Below are positions 33,578-45,580 of a stretch of 64,000 nt of DNA, one piece after another. Every line of letters starts with the position of its first letter. Within the stretch, counting starts at the first letter, position 1. The notes beneath the pieces are model-generated. The model was not told the DNA's origin. It did not search any database and saw only the letters and a program-made list of their open reading frames with translations. Both the position numbers and the translations under genes were made by a program. The DNA is from Tolypeutes matacus (taxonomy: Eukaryota > Chordata > Mammalia > Cingulata > Chlamyphoridae): the NCBI GenBank assembly GCA_026826555.1, contig JAKSZT010054568.1, positions 12,985,008 to 13,049,007 of the forward strand, in the 5' to 3' direction.

Positions 33578-33898
33578 TTAGCCCCTAACGAGAGAGTCTG
33601 CCTCTCCTTTGAGCCAGGCATTGACTTCTCTCCAGCTAGGAAAGTCCTTAGAGGGCATCTTCTTCCAATACAAGGCTGTTGCATCTACGTTGAAGATCTG
33701 TTGTTCAGTGTAGCCTCCTTCATCAGTGATCTTAGCTAGAGCTTCTGGATCACTTGCAGCAGCTTCTAGAGCAGCTCTTGCTGCTTCTCCTTGCCCTTTT
33801 ATGTTATGGAGATGGCTTCTTTCCTTAAATCTCATAAACCAACCTCTGCTAACTTCAGACTTTCCTTCTGCAGCTTCCTCACTTCTCACAGCCTTCAC
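33578..33898 (-). pseudogene. Tigger transposase fragment
   Basis: This 106-codon open stretch is part of a pogo-family transposase, which would cut and paste the Tigger element in the nucleus. The order visible is the end of the CENP-B-like DNA-binding domain ('[20 protein letters not shown]', about residues 20-39) and then the start of the DDE catalytic domain ('[14 protein letters not shown]', about residues 70-83), where the first catalytic Asp is expected in the NVDAT motif. A full transposase is several times longer. Frameshifts and stops on both sides and the nested LTR upstream make it a pseudogene. It survives by chance as an open stretch. Confidence 0.85.
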
Positions 33899-34630
33899 AG
33901 ACTTGAAGAGAGTTAGGGCCTTGCTCAGGATTAGGCTTTGACCTAAGGGAACGCTGTGGCTGGCTTAATCTCCATATCAGCAATAAGACTATTTTGCTTT
34001 CTTATCATTCATGTGTTCACTGGAATAGCATTTTAATTTCTTTCAAGAGCTTTTCCTTTACGTTCACAGCTTGGCTAATTGGTGCAAGAGGCCCAGTTTC
34101 AGCCTACCTTGGCTGTCAACATGCCTTCCACACTGAGCGTGATCCTTGCTAGCTTTTGATTTAAAGTGAGTGAAGTACTATTCTTCCTTTCACTTGAAGA
34201 CTTAGAGACCATTGTAGGGCTATTATTTGCCCTCATTTCAACACTGTTGTGTCTCAGGGAACAGGAAGGCCCAAGGGGAAGGGGAGAGACAGGAAGGGCA
34301 GGTTGGCGGAACAGTCAGAACATGCAACATTTATCGAATATGTTCACCATCTTATATGGGAAGTTCATGGTGCCCGAAACAATTACAATAGTAACATCAA
34401 AGATTAGTGACCACAGGTCACCATAGCAGATGTAGTTATACTGAAAAAGGTTGAAATATCGCAAGAATTACCAAAATGTGACGCAGAGACACAAGTGAGC
34501 CCATGCTGCTGGAAAAATGGCGCCGATAGACTTGCTTGATGCAGCGTTGTCATAAGCCTTCAATTTGTGGAAAATGCAATATCTGCAAAGTACGATAAAG
34601 AGAAGTGCGGTAAAGTGAGGTGTGCCTGTA

Positions 34631-36850
34631 GAGCTCCCAGGTCTTGCAGGGGCTGTGTGTGGATCCCATGGCCTCCTCCCTGTGAGCGTCAGTGCCTGAG
34701 GCATTCCCTACAAGCACCGCCACGGCCAATTCCTAAGAACCTTGGTCTCTGTTCTCACCACAGACCACACTTATTTTCCCCCAACACAGCTGTGTGGTCA
34801 GTCTTTTGACTGGCATTTCCAGGGCCTGGTTAGGCTGCAGAGCCCTGAGACTGCCAGGCGCCCCGACACTTCCCCAAGGGCCCCGGGAGCCCAGGCCTCT
34901 CTGAACCAGGTTTGACGAAGGTTCTGCTTGCTGGGACCTGCCCTCGGGGCCCAGCCCACCGAAGGCCGATGCAGCCTGATCACACGTCCCCTCGTGCAAT
35001 CCTGGCAGAACTATCAGGTGCATATTTTTATGCCCACTTTACAAGGAAGGAAGCATTCATACAACTAACAAGTTGTGGGAAAAGGTGGAGGTGTTGATGG
35101 GCCAGCTATAGCCGAGAAGGTAAAGATAAAACCACCTGGAAATTTACCCCTGCCCCCTCGTGAAGGAGAGACGACCAGGCACCCACATTGCAAGAGTGTA
35201 GCGTGTCAGGACTCCGTTTTGTCCTCACATTTGCACACTCAGCCTGGATGGCAGGCTTCACATTTAGAAAAAAGGTGTCACTCTTTCTTGATTTGATATT
35301 GTAGCTCTTGCATGAGTTCAACCATCCTGCATGTCCCCTGTCACTGCTGCTGGGACACAAAGCTCAATCACTCCAGAGGCACTGTCTTGAAAGCACTCTG
35401 AGATGACTCCTGAAATCATGTTAAACAGCGTGCGTTTACAAAAAAAAAAAAAAAAATGCAGTGACAAGTATGTTGAACGTTAATTATAGCATGGAGTGAA
35501 TTCAGCTCAACTATGCTTCATTGTCTAGTTTCCATAGTTGTCCAATCTGTAACCCACTGACCAGCTATAAATAGTTATAATTATTTTCTTTCATCATGCT
35601 CAAAACCACTAATTAGGATAATTACTGCAAAGTATAGTTAACACCAATCAAGCTAGCACGAAGCAAATCATACCCTGTCTCTCCATTTTGGCTTCCTCTA
35701 AGTTGCTTGGTCTTCTTTCGGTTTGGTTTCTGAGGCCAGGATCCATCCAATTACTCAAAATGTCTGACTAGGCCACACACTCCTACCTTTTCTGATGCTG
35801 GGCAGGGCAAATATTTGAAGTAAATGAATATTTCTATAGATTCGTATCTCCGACGATTTCCAACACGCTGGCAAACTGACTTGAGTCCTGCTCTCCTTTC
35901 TCTTCTCATGTAGGTTAATTAAGGCCCGAGCCCATGCCCGAAGCCGGCACTGCCTGCTGCCTTGCCGTGATGGCCCCATTAGCACGAAGATCTGTGTTTA
36001 AAAACATTGCCCCTGGCACACACAGAGAGACGACTTTGGTGTGGTAAAAAGAGCTGGGCCGGGGCACAGTACTGGGTGCACAGCTTGCCAGGTACAGGCT
36101 GAGCCCAGCTCCCCCAGCTGCACAGGTGAGCACTGACACCTACCACACAGGTTGATGGGGATGACGGGCGTGGAGGTGCTCTACCAGCTGCCAGGCTTCC
36201 TCCAGGTAAAGCCATAGTTCTTACTCTGTAAAGCTCTGGCTGTGCTATAAACAGGGAAAGAAGCGGCAGCAACCAGAATGAGAGGAGTTTATCCCAGGGT
36301 GGACACTCTGATTTCAAGCTCACCGACGTTTGCTGTGTTGCTGCGTTGTGCTGTCTTGGTTTGGGCTAGTTTTTATGGGTTTATTCTTCCAGGAATTCTA
36401 CCTGTCTTTTCAGACATCGTCCGCTCCTGCCCTAGCACAGGTCTAGACAGGCGGCTTCCAGGGTCCCAGCACCCCAGCCCCCACCCCTGCCTCCCTTGCC
36501 CAGCTCAGTCATGGCACTTAGCAGCCTCCTCATGTAACACTCACTTGGGTGCCGTTGGGACCCACCCTCTGCTCGCTTCCTCTGGGCCAGGGCCAGCTCA
36601 GGAAAAGCCACAGAGCTGCCAGCTCAGAAGCACATTGCACAGGTCCCTTCCAAAACCCCAACCTAGTTTTGTATTCTTTTTTTAAAGGTCATCAATCTCA
36701 CAAAACATGATCTGCCCCTGGCTGTGTCATAAATGAATGATTGGCCAAAATGCTAATGACATGTAGTCATTATGTACAAGGAAGTAATCAGAAATGGGAT
36801 GTGAGGGAAGAGTGATGGTTGGAGAAAAGAATTTCACTGCTAGGCAGGGA
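34631..36850. other. Unique sequence, no gene seen
   Basis: A run of 17 A lies at 35440-35456. From 35460 to 35690 the sequence is AT-rich with several TAATTA-type motifs. The rest is mixed. The 135-codon frame at 36278-36685 has no recognisable domain. A weak MIR-like piece may lie near 34995-35080. Confidence 0.45.
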
Positions 36851-37999
36851 TTGGAAGATCCCCAAAGCAGGGTGCTCCAGCTCTCAGTCCTTCCACCAAA
36901 GCAACTAGTAAGCTGGCAGGAACTGTCTGAAACAACTGTTTTGAAACTCCAGAAGCCAGGACACTGTACAGCATCCAGGGAAGAACAGGAAGAAGAGGCT
37001 GATAAATTATGGTAAAGAACTGTAAATTCCTCTCTCTGTGCAGTGGCTACTGGTACCCATCCCCAGTCCAGTCCCTGGCTAGCTGCTGGTGACAGAAAGG
37101 GACATAAAAGTCCTCTTCCCCAGGAACAGGGGTGTGCATGGCCTATCACTGACCACAGCTTCTGATTAGTGGCACCGGATCACTGGCAGCCTGGCTCTGA
37201 GGGCAGCCATTGTTTCAACCTGCCCAGTCAAGGGCAGCGGCTGTCATTGCTTCAAATCTCCCCATACAGGGCCGGTAGCAGTGGAGACTTAGGGACGCTG
37301 CGCTTCCTCGGGGCTGAGAGAGACAGTCAGCTGAAGAGCTGCACCTGCTGGGCAGGCCAGGAGAGCTCAGCTGTGGGGGGCCCTTCCCGGTCCCCTCCCC
37401 AGGGCCCTTGGGAGCCAGTCTGTGCCCCTTTGTGGTTCCCTGGTCCTGTTTCGGCTGGAAATACTGACTTTGGAAAGTCTTTTCTGTCTTGCTCCTCCTC
37501 CCAGAATTTGCCCTCGAGGCAAAAGCAGCTTGAGAAAATGGAAGGAGTATAAGAAACTATAGAAGCTGGCAATCTGGGGCAAAAACTTACCAGCTTCAAA
37601 TACCCAGGAGAGGGAGGGCTGTCTCCTGAGAGAGGGGACAACCAAACTCCTGAAACCAGGGGAACTGCAAAACAACTAACAAGCAAAAGCTGAGAACAAT
37701 GCAGAGGCCCAGTAAGACAGGGAAAACCCTACACACTGCGTTCACCTTGGGTAGGCCTTCCAGATAGCTAGCTCAAGGAAATCTCTCATCACCAGCTGGT
37801 TACAAAATCGAGAAACAGACACTTCAGGGAATATATCTCAGGGTTAACATTTTAAGACAGTAAAATGTACAGTGTGCAACAAAAGAGTACAAAACAGAAA
37901 ATGATATCGCATCTACAGGGAGAGATAAAAATACAGAAAATACAAACAAAAAAGACAAGAGTGGACATACTGAACAAATCCTTTAATAAATTATCTTAA

Positions 38000-38830
38000 A
38001 ACTGCTCAAGGAGATGAAGGAAAATACAGAGAAAGAACTAAAGAATAACAGGAAAACAATGAATGAGCAATGAGAATCTTAGGAAAGAGAGAGAAAATGT
38101 TTAAAGGAACCAAACAGAGCTACTAGAGTTGAAGACCACAATAACTGAAATGAAAGATGCCCAGGAAAGTTTCAAGGGCAGAATAGAGCTGGCAAAAGAA
38201 AGAATCAGTGAACTTGAAGACAAGACATTTGAAATGAGTCAGGCTGAGAAGCAGGAAAAAAAAAGAATTATAAAAAGTGAAAATAGTCTAGGACACCACC
38301 AAGCATACCAATATATGAATTATGGGGCCCCCAAAAGGAGAATAAAGAGAGAAAGAGTCAGAAGGAATATTCAAAGAAATAATGACAGAAAACTTCCCAA
38401 ACTTAGCAAAAGATGGGAATATGCACATCCAAGAAGCCCAGAGAACACCAAACAGGATAAGGATGAAGAGCAATGTACCACATCATATCTTGATCACACT
38501 ATCAAATGCAAAGGACAAGGAGAGAATTCTGAAAGCCACAAGAGAAAAGCAACGCTTTACGTACAAGAGTCCCAATTAGACTGAGTACTGACTTCTTATC
38601 AGAAACCATGGAGGCAAGAAGACAGTCAGTTGAAATACTTAAAGTGCTGAAAGAAAACAACTGCCAACCAAGAATTTTATATCCAGTGAGTGTTTCTTTC
38701 ATAAATGGAGGGGGAGAGTAAGACATTCCCAGATAAACAAAAGCTGAGTGACTTCATCACCACTAGACCTGCCCTATAATCAATGCTAAAGGGAGTTCTT
38801 CAGACTGAAAGTGGCATAAAGAAATAAAGA
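38000..38830 (+). pseudogene. L1 ORF1 (RNA-binding protein) remnant
   Basis: ORF1p is the trimeric RNA-binding chaperone of the L1 ribonucleoprotein. An N-terminal coiled-coil part is visible in one frame (38129-38300: Glu/Lys-rich, with 'RISELEDKTFEMSQAEKQEK'). The conserved C-terminal part continues in another frame (38382-38579), where 'FPNLAKDGNMHIQEAQRTPN' and 'KDKERILKATREKQ' match the typical ORF1p core. The frame change between them is a frameshift. Downstream the text decays, with stops before 38830. Confidence 0.8.
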
Positions 38831-39339
38831 CCTGTGGTAAAGGTCACCATTTGGATAATTATATATGCCACTGTTATTGTAGTGTATTGTCTGTTATGTA
38901 ACTCCACTCCTTATTCCTACAAGTGCTAAAATGCAAATGTATAAAATTTAATGATAAATCTAGGTCTTTTGACATAAAATGTACAAAGATATAAGAGGTA
39001 ACAAGTACAAAAAAGTGGTGGGGGGTTAAAGGGGTACAGGAAATGTTTATGTGCTATTGTTATCAAACTAAATATGATCGTTATATATTTAAAATATTTA
39101 TATAGCATGTTAAAATATATATAGGATGTTAAAATTTAGATGTTAAATTTTAACCCCATTGTAACCATAAGGAATATAGATGAAAAGTATATCCAGATAG
39201 AAAAGAAATGGCATTCAATATAATATGAAACAAAAAAAATCAAATAAAGACGAAAGTAGGCATTAATAGATGACTTGAGGGACAAAAGGTATAAGACATA
39301 CAAAATCTAAATTTAAAAATTGCAGAAGATATTTCTGCA

Positions 39340-42300
39340 TTATCAGTAATGACTTTAAATGTGAAAGGATTAAACTCTCCAGTCGAAAGGTAGAGATTGC
39401 AGAATGGATAAAAAGGGATAACCCAACTGTGTGCTGTCTGCAAAAGACTCACCTTAAATTCAAAGATACACATAGTTTGAAAGTGAAAGGATAGAAAGAA
39501 ATATACTATGCAAGTATTAACCATAAGAGAATTGGGGTAGTTGTACTAATATCAGATAAAATAAACTTTAACTGAAAACCAGTTACAAGGAAAAAAGATG
39601 GTTATTATATAATGAAAAAGGGGACAATTCAACAAGAAGATGTAACAATTATAAATATATATGCACCTAGCATCAGAGCCCCCAAATATATGAAATAAAT
39701 ACTGATACATTGGAAGGGATAAATTGGTTCTACAATGATAGCAGGAGACTTTAATACACTATTTTCAATATTGTATAGAACATGCAGTCAGAAGATCAAT
39801 AAGGAAACACAAGACCTGAAGGACACTCAAAATCAACTAGATCTTACAGACCTTACATAGAACATTTCACCCAACAAAAACAGAATGCACTTTCTTCTCA
39901 AATGCATATGGATATTCTCCAAAATAGATCTTATCTTAGATCACAAAAAGTCTCATTAAGTTCAAAAATATTGAAATGAAACAATATATATTCTCTGACC
40001 ACAATCGGATGAAACAAGAAATCAATAACAGAAGAAGAAATGGAAAACTTAAAATACGTGGAAATTAAGCAATGTACTTTAAGTAATCAATGAATCAAAG
40101 AAGAAATCGCATGGAAATTAGGAAATATCTTGAGGCGAATGAAAATGAAAGGGGAACATACCAAAGCTTTTGGGATGCAGTGAAGGCAATTCTGAGAGGG
40201 AGAGTGACAGCTCTAAATGCTTAATTAAAAAAGAAGAAAGACTTCAAATCAGAGACCAAACCTCAAAACTGGATAAGCTAGAACATAAACAGCAAACTAT
40301 ACCCAAAGCGAGCAGAAGGAGGGAAGTAACAAAAATAAGACTGCAAATAAATGAAATAGAAAACAAAAAAAGCTCTAGAGAGAATCAACAAAACCAAAAG
40401 TTGGTTCTTTGAAAAGATCAATAAAATTGACAAACCATTAGCTAGACTGCCAAAGAAAAAAGGAAAAATTATACAAATAAGAAAATCAGAAATGAAAAGG
40501 GGGGCATTAATACCTACCCTGCTGAACTAAAAAGGACTATAAGAGGATACGATGAACAACTATATGCCAATAAATCAGATGATCTAGATAAGATGGACAG
40601 ATTCTATATTGACTCAAAAATAAAAAGAAGATCATAGCAAACCAATTAGTAGTAAAGACATTGAATCAGTAATCAACAACCTCCCAACAAAAAAAAGTTC
40701 AGGACTGATAGTTTCACAGGGGAATTCTACCAAACATTCCAAGAAGATTTGACTCCAATTCTGCTCAAACTCTGCCAAAAAAATTGAAGAGGAGGGAACA
40801 CTCCCTAATTCATTCTATAAGGCCAACACCACTCCCATAACAAACCCAGATAAAGATACCACAAGAAAAGAAAACTGAAATCAGTATCTCTTATGAATAT
40901 AGATGCAAAAATCCTCAACAAAATACTAGCAAAGCATACCCAACAGCTTATTAAAATAATTATATAACATGATAAAGAGGGATTTATTGCTGGCATGCAA
41001 GGTTTTTTCAACATAAGAAAGTCAATTAATGTAATATACCACATTAACAGAATGAAGGAGAAATGTTTATCTCAATTGATACATTAACGGCATTTGACAA
41101 AATTCAGCAGCACTTTTTGATAAAAACACTTAGAAGAGTAGGAATAGAAGGAAACTTCCTCAAAATGATAAAGGACATATACAAAAAGCCACACCTAATA
41201 TCCTCCTTAATGGTGAAAGACTGAAAGCTTTCCCTCTAAAATCAGGAACAAGACAAGGATGCCCACTGTCACCACTGTTATTCAACATTATACTGGAAGT
41301 TCTTTCCAAAGCAATTAGGCAAGAAAGAGAAATAAAAGTCATCCAAATTGGAAAGGAAGCAATAAAACTTTCCTTATTTTCAGATGACATTATCCTATAT
41401 ACATAAAATCCTGAAAAATTCACAACAAAGCTTCTAGAGCTAATAAATGAATTCAGCAAAGTAGCAGGGTACAAGAGTAGCATCTAAAAATCAGTAGTGT
41501 TTATATACACAAGCAATAAGCAAGCAGAAGAAATCAAGAAAAATATTCTATTCACAATAACAATGAAAAGAATCAAATATCTAGTACTAAATCTAACCAA
41601 GTATATAAAGGACTTATACAGAGAAACTACGAAACCCTACTAAAAGAAATCAAAGACCTAAATAAATGGAAAGACATTCCATGTTCAGTGACAGGAAGAC
41701 TGAGTATAGTTAGGGTGTCAATCCTACCCAATGCATTTTATAGATTCAATGCAATCCCAATAAAATTTCCAGCAACCTTCTTTGCAGAAATGGAAAAGCC
41801 TATCATCAAATTTATTTGAAAGGGTAAAGGGCCCTGAATAGCTAAAGCCATCTTGAAAAAGATGAGTGAATTTGGAGGATTCACACTTCCCAATCTTAAA
41901 ATTTAATACAAAACCATAGTAATCAAAAGAGCATGGTTCTGGCACAAGGACAGATATGTAAACCAATGGAATAGAAATAAGAGCTCAGAAATCAACCCTC
42001 ACATTTACGGCCAGCTGATTTTTGACAAGGGGCAAAGACCACTCAAGTGGGAAAGAATAGTTTGTTCAACAAATGGTACCAGAAAAACTGTATCTTCATT
42101 TGCACACACACAAAAAAAAAAAAAAAAAATAGGAGGAGCCCTACCTCACATTTTATATAAAAATCAACTCAAAGTGGATCAAAGAACTAAATATTAGAAT
42201 CAGAACTATCAAACTACTAGAAGAAAATGTAGGGAAGCATCTTCAGGAACTTGTGTTAAGCAATAGTTTCTTAGACTTTATACCCAAACACATGAAACAA

Positions 42301-42530
42301 GAGGAAAAATAGATAAATGGGACCTCATCAAAAATAAAAATGTTTGCAACTCAAAGGACTTTATCATGAAAGTGAAATGACCACCCACACAATGGGAGAA
42401 AATATGTGGAAACTACACATCCAATAATTGTTTAATATCCAGATTATACAAAGAAATCCTTCAACTCAACAACAAAAAAGACAACCTAATTAAAAATAGT
42501 CAAAAGACTTTTAAATATAAATAGAATTTA
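39340..42530 (+). pseudogene. L1 ORF2 (endonuclease/reverse transcriptase) remnant
   Basis: ORF2p nicks target DNA and reverse-transcribes L1 RNA. Its endonuclease start can be followed from about 39340 in broken frames (for example the translated 'PTVCCLQKTHLKFKDTH'). The reverse transcriptase active-site motif F-S-D-D (normally F-A-D-D) is encoded at 41377-41388, and a stop codon follows five codons later (41404-41406). A run of 18 A at 42112-42129 interrupts the C-terminal part. Stops and frameshifts occur throughout, so no functional protein is possible. Confidence 0.8.
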
Positions 42531-43150
42531 TATTTCTCCAAAGAAGAAATATAAATGGCCAGAAAGCACATGAAAAGATGCTCAGTATAGTTATCTCTTC
42601 CCTTAGGGAAATGCAAATCAAAACCACAATGAGATACCATTTCAAACCCATTAGAATGGATGCTTTTTCTTTTTAATGGAAAATGACAAATGTTGGAGAG
42701 GATGTGGAGAAACAGGAATACTCATTCATCACTGATGGCAATGTAAAATGGTGCAGCTTCTGTGGAAGACAGTTTGGCAGTTCCTCAGAAAGCTAAGTAT
42801 GGAAATACCATATGACCCAGGAATCCCACCCCAAAAGAATTGAAAGCAGGGCCTCGAACAGGCATTTGCGCTCCAATGTTCATAGCAGCATTATTCACAA
42901 TTGCTGAAAGATGGAAGTGACCCAAGGGTCCACCAACCAATGCATGTATAAATAAAATGAGGTACATCCATACAATGGAATATTATTCAGCCATAAAAAG
43001 GAATGAAGTTCTGATACATGCAACAACATGGATGAACCTTGAAGACATCATGTTGAGTGAAATAAGCCAGGTACAAATGGACAAATATCATATGATCCCA
43101 CTGATTTGAAACAATTAGAATAAGTGTTCTGCTAGATAAAATGCTTTGCT

Positions 43151-43171
43151 ATATATATATATATATATATG
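43151..43171. repeat. (TA)n microsatellite
   Basis: About ten uninterrupted TA units. Confidence 0.95.
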
Positions 43172-43451
43172 CATATAGATTGATATGATGACTTAATTAA
43201 CTCAAGCATAAGAAAACAATACACATATTTATTTATAAATATAAATTTGAAATAAATATTTGTTTATTTTATTAAACTGCTGTTAATTGGGAAAATATGA
43301 AATAAGCAAAGGATTGTCTACAAATGGGTAGAACTGCTTCATCATAATCCTTCACCATATACATACCTATAGATATAAGCTCATCAAACTGGGGGACACA
43401 CCAACTTACCTGGCCCACATCCGGCCAGAGTCCTGATTGGATGCACTATAA

Positions 43452-43520
43452 ATAAATAAATATATATATATATATTTTTTATATATATATATATTTATAT
43501 ATATTTTATTTTTTTTAATA
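43452..43520. repeat. AT-rich (AAAT)n/(AT)n/(T)n tract
   Basis: AAAT units pass into AT units and then T runs, partly palindromic, within the LTR-like insertion. Confidence 0.9.
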
Positions 43521-44559
43521 ATTCTATACTGATAATTAGAGTGAGAAAGAAGAATAACATAATCAGTCAAAAGATTAAATCAATATTGAACAGAGTCACA
43601 AAGTGACAGAAAAATAGAGCAGTCTTACACACAAACACACCACCACCTAGCTCTCAGCTGGGAAGTCCCGAGTCAGCAGCCGAGACCAGAGTCTTGACTG
43701 AAAACACCTGTGCAGAGCCCCCCTCTCCCAGGGGTGGGGCTTCAACTGGCCTGACCAGGGACTGTCCCTTTTATTGAGCTCATAATCAATGAATTCAATA
43801 CCATAGATGACAACTTGTGAGCACTGCGTCAGTTCCCAAGGAAGGGGCCGGCCTCCTCAGGAAGGAGCACAATGGTCCCCGGGCAGTACATTCCTAGGTT
43901 TATGCATCGGTCCCTGAGAAAGCAGCCAGCCTCCCCAGGGAGGAGCACAGCACTCCTCGGAATGCACCCCATCTGTTCTTATTGGTTACAAAACATGCCC
44001 CAATGTGCCCGCTGTGCTAGTTCTCATCATTCCTCCTAAAACATGAAAAGTGCTGACCAGCAAGGCATTGGTTTGCCGATTAACGAAGTTTCCTGCGTGA
44101 TGTTTCACTTTTAGGTTTGAGCAATAGTCACTAAATTCTGGGGACCAGGGGACAGGTGGGGATAGGGAATGGGAAGCTAAGGCTTAAAATGCACAGGGCT
44201 CCTCTTTGAAACGATGGAAACGTTTTAGAGCCAGATGGTGGGGATGGTAGCACAGCACTGAAGGGAATCAACAGCATTGAAACATACATCTGAGTATGAT
44301 TGCAAAGGGGGAAACAGAATAAAAATGCTTTCAAGGTCCACGGAACTACACTGCCCAAACAGTGAACGTAAGTTAAACCATGGACTGATAGCACAATTAT
44401 TAAAATGTGCAATCATCAGTTGTAACAGATGCTCCACAACAAGGCAAGGTGTAAATACAGTGGTGTGTGGGAATCCTGTCTCTTATGCATGATTGCTCTG
44501 TGAACACAAAATTTCTCTAATAAATAAAATGTAATAAAAATGAAATAAATAATTTTACA

Positions 44560-45470
44560 GCCAGTGTGAGAACTGAGGCTTCAAAAAAAGGAAAGGCTTG
44601 TCGCCAAGATCCTGAAGCACAGACCCAAGTCTGACCAGGCTCTCGAGGCCTCTGTGAGCGTCTGCTCGAGTCAGTGACTGTGTGTCAGGAGAGGGCACAC
44701 GTGACGATCCCAACATCTGTGGCTGCCACACCAGCATGAGGTCTGGGAAGGACAGACAGGCAGAGCCAGAAGTGGGTTCACTCCAAAATGCCAACTGCAG
44801 GAAATCAAAACAATTCCTGAAAGGCTGCCGAGAATGTCCAGCTCACAGGGCCACGGTGGCCAGTTAGACTCTTATTTAGGGAAACTGCAGGCTCTTTAGC
44901 TTCTCAGGTCATCTAGCAACACTGAAAGGCCGAGAAGCAGACGGCAGGACCTACCCAAGGGCTTTAAAAGGCAGAGCGAGGGTAGAGGTTAAAAACATGT
45001 TTTATTTATTTCCCAGAAGAAAACTATACTTTAAAGTATAATTAACATTATAACAAAAGAACATTTTTGTAGCACTGTGTGAAAAACGCTTTTGCCGCCT
45101 TCTCTCGTGTGACTGCTCCTGACAGCCTGACGGAAGCGTTTCATAGGCTCGCGTTGGCCCAGAGGTCACCGCGCTGACCCTTGAACGCTGGGCCCCGAGC
45201 TGCTCTGCTTGCAGGTGTGTGGCCCCCTACAAGTGCGAAGTGCTCTGTGCCGCCGGTTTCTAATGAGATTTTTATCAAAAGCATTTCTAGGGTCTGCCTC
45301 TCCTAATTCTCCAGCTCCGCTGACCCCAGGCCCCTCTGGCGACAGGCGGAGCCGGAGGCCTCCCGAGAGCAGGCTGCGTAACCCCCCACCCCCACCCCCG
45401 TGTCTCCCCGGCGTGGTCCGCGCAGACCAGAGGTGCCTGCGTATCTGCTGAGCCCACGTCATCAGAATTA
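44560..45470. other. No recognised feature
   Basis: Unique-looking. Short frames only, plus the C-rich motif at 45379-45409 listed separately. Confidence 0.45.
45379..45409 (-). other. Strong G-quadruplex motif on minus strand
   Basis: The plus strand is C-rich with runs of 6, 5 and 5 C separated by single A, then a further C run after a short gap. The minus strand therefore has four G-runs with mostly 1-base loops, which is a compact quadruplex pattern. Confidence 0.6.
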
Positions 45471-45580
45471 AAATAGCTGACACCTACCGAGCACTCAGCA
45501 TTACAACCTGGGTTAACTGCTTTAGCCCCCACTTTATAGATGAAGAAACTGAGTCAGGGAAGTCAAGGCAGATGCTTAGG
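45470..45580 (-). repeat. MIR SINE fragment
   Basis: 'acctaccgagcactcagcat', 'ccactttatagatgaagaaa', 'ctgagtcagggaagtcaagg' fit minus-strand MIR. Confidence 0.7.

Larger units (their letters stand above)
31827..34628 (-). mobile_element. Tigger1-like DNA transposon, nearly complete
   Basis: Both ends carry the pogo/Tigger terminal motif: 'ctgccacacctcgg' at 31827 and its inverted partner 'aggtgtgcctg' ending at 34628. The element is flanked by TA at 31825-31826 and 34629-34630, the target duplication of this superfamily. Internal text such as 'gtctattaagtgtgcaatag' follows Tigger1. Removing the 508-bp nested LTR leaves about 2.3 kb, close to the ~2.4 kb full length. The transposase gene runs on the minus strand and is broken, so the element is dead. 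Confidence 0.9.
43125..44123 (-). mobile_element. LTR-like insertion within the L1 3' region
   Basis: L1 homology stops at about 43124 and resumes at about 44124. The inserted block starts TG and ends CA. On the minus strand it opens 'tgctcaaacctaaaagtg', has a TATA/polyadenylation-like 'ctcaataaaaggga' near 43772, and then a C-rich stretch. This layout suggests a retroviral LTR of about 1 kb, or a 594-bp LTR (43530-44123) with adjoining AT-rich sequence. The flanks 'ataag' and 'atagt' are not a convincing target duplication. Family unknown. Confidence 0.45.
36850..44560 (+). mobile_element. Near full-length L1 LINE, degenerate, split by an LTR-like insertion
   Basis: Plus-strand order is ORF1 remnant, intergenic region, ORF2 remnant (endonuclease then reverse transcriptase) and a long 3' end. 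3' landmarks are 'catacaatggaatattattc' (42970) and 'gtgaaataagccaggtacaa' (43056). After the inserted block the 3' end resumes at about 44124 ('gaccaggggacaggtgggga') and finishes at 'gattgctctgtgaacaca' and A-rich text near 44560. The 44.3-44.5 kb tail resembles the 3' end of xenarthran L1 as I remember it. The start is uncertain; the GC-richer 36850-37900 stretch may be the 5' UTR. Many stops and indels make it inactive. Confidence 0.8.
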
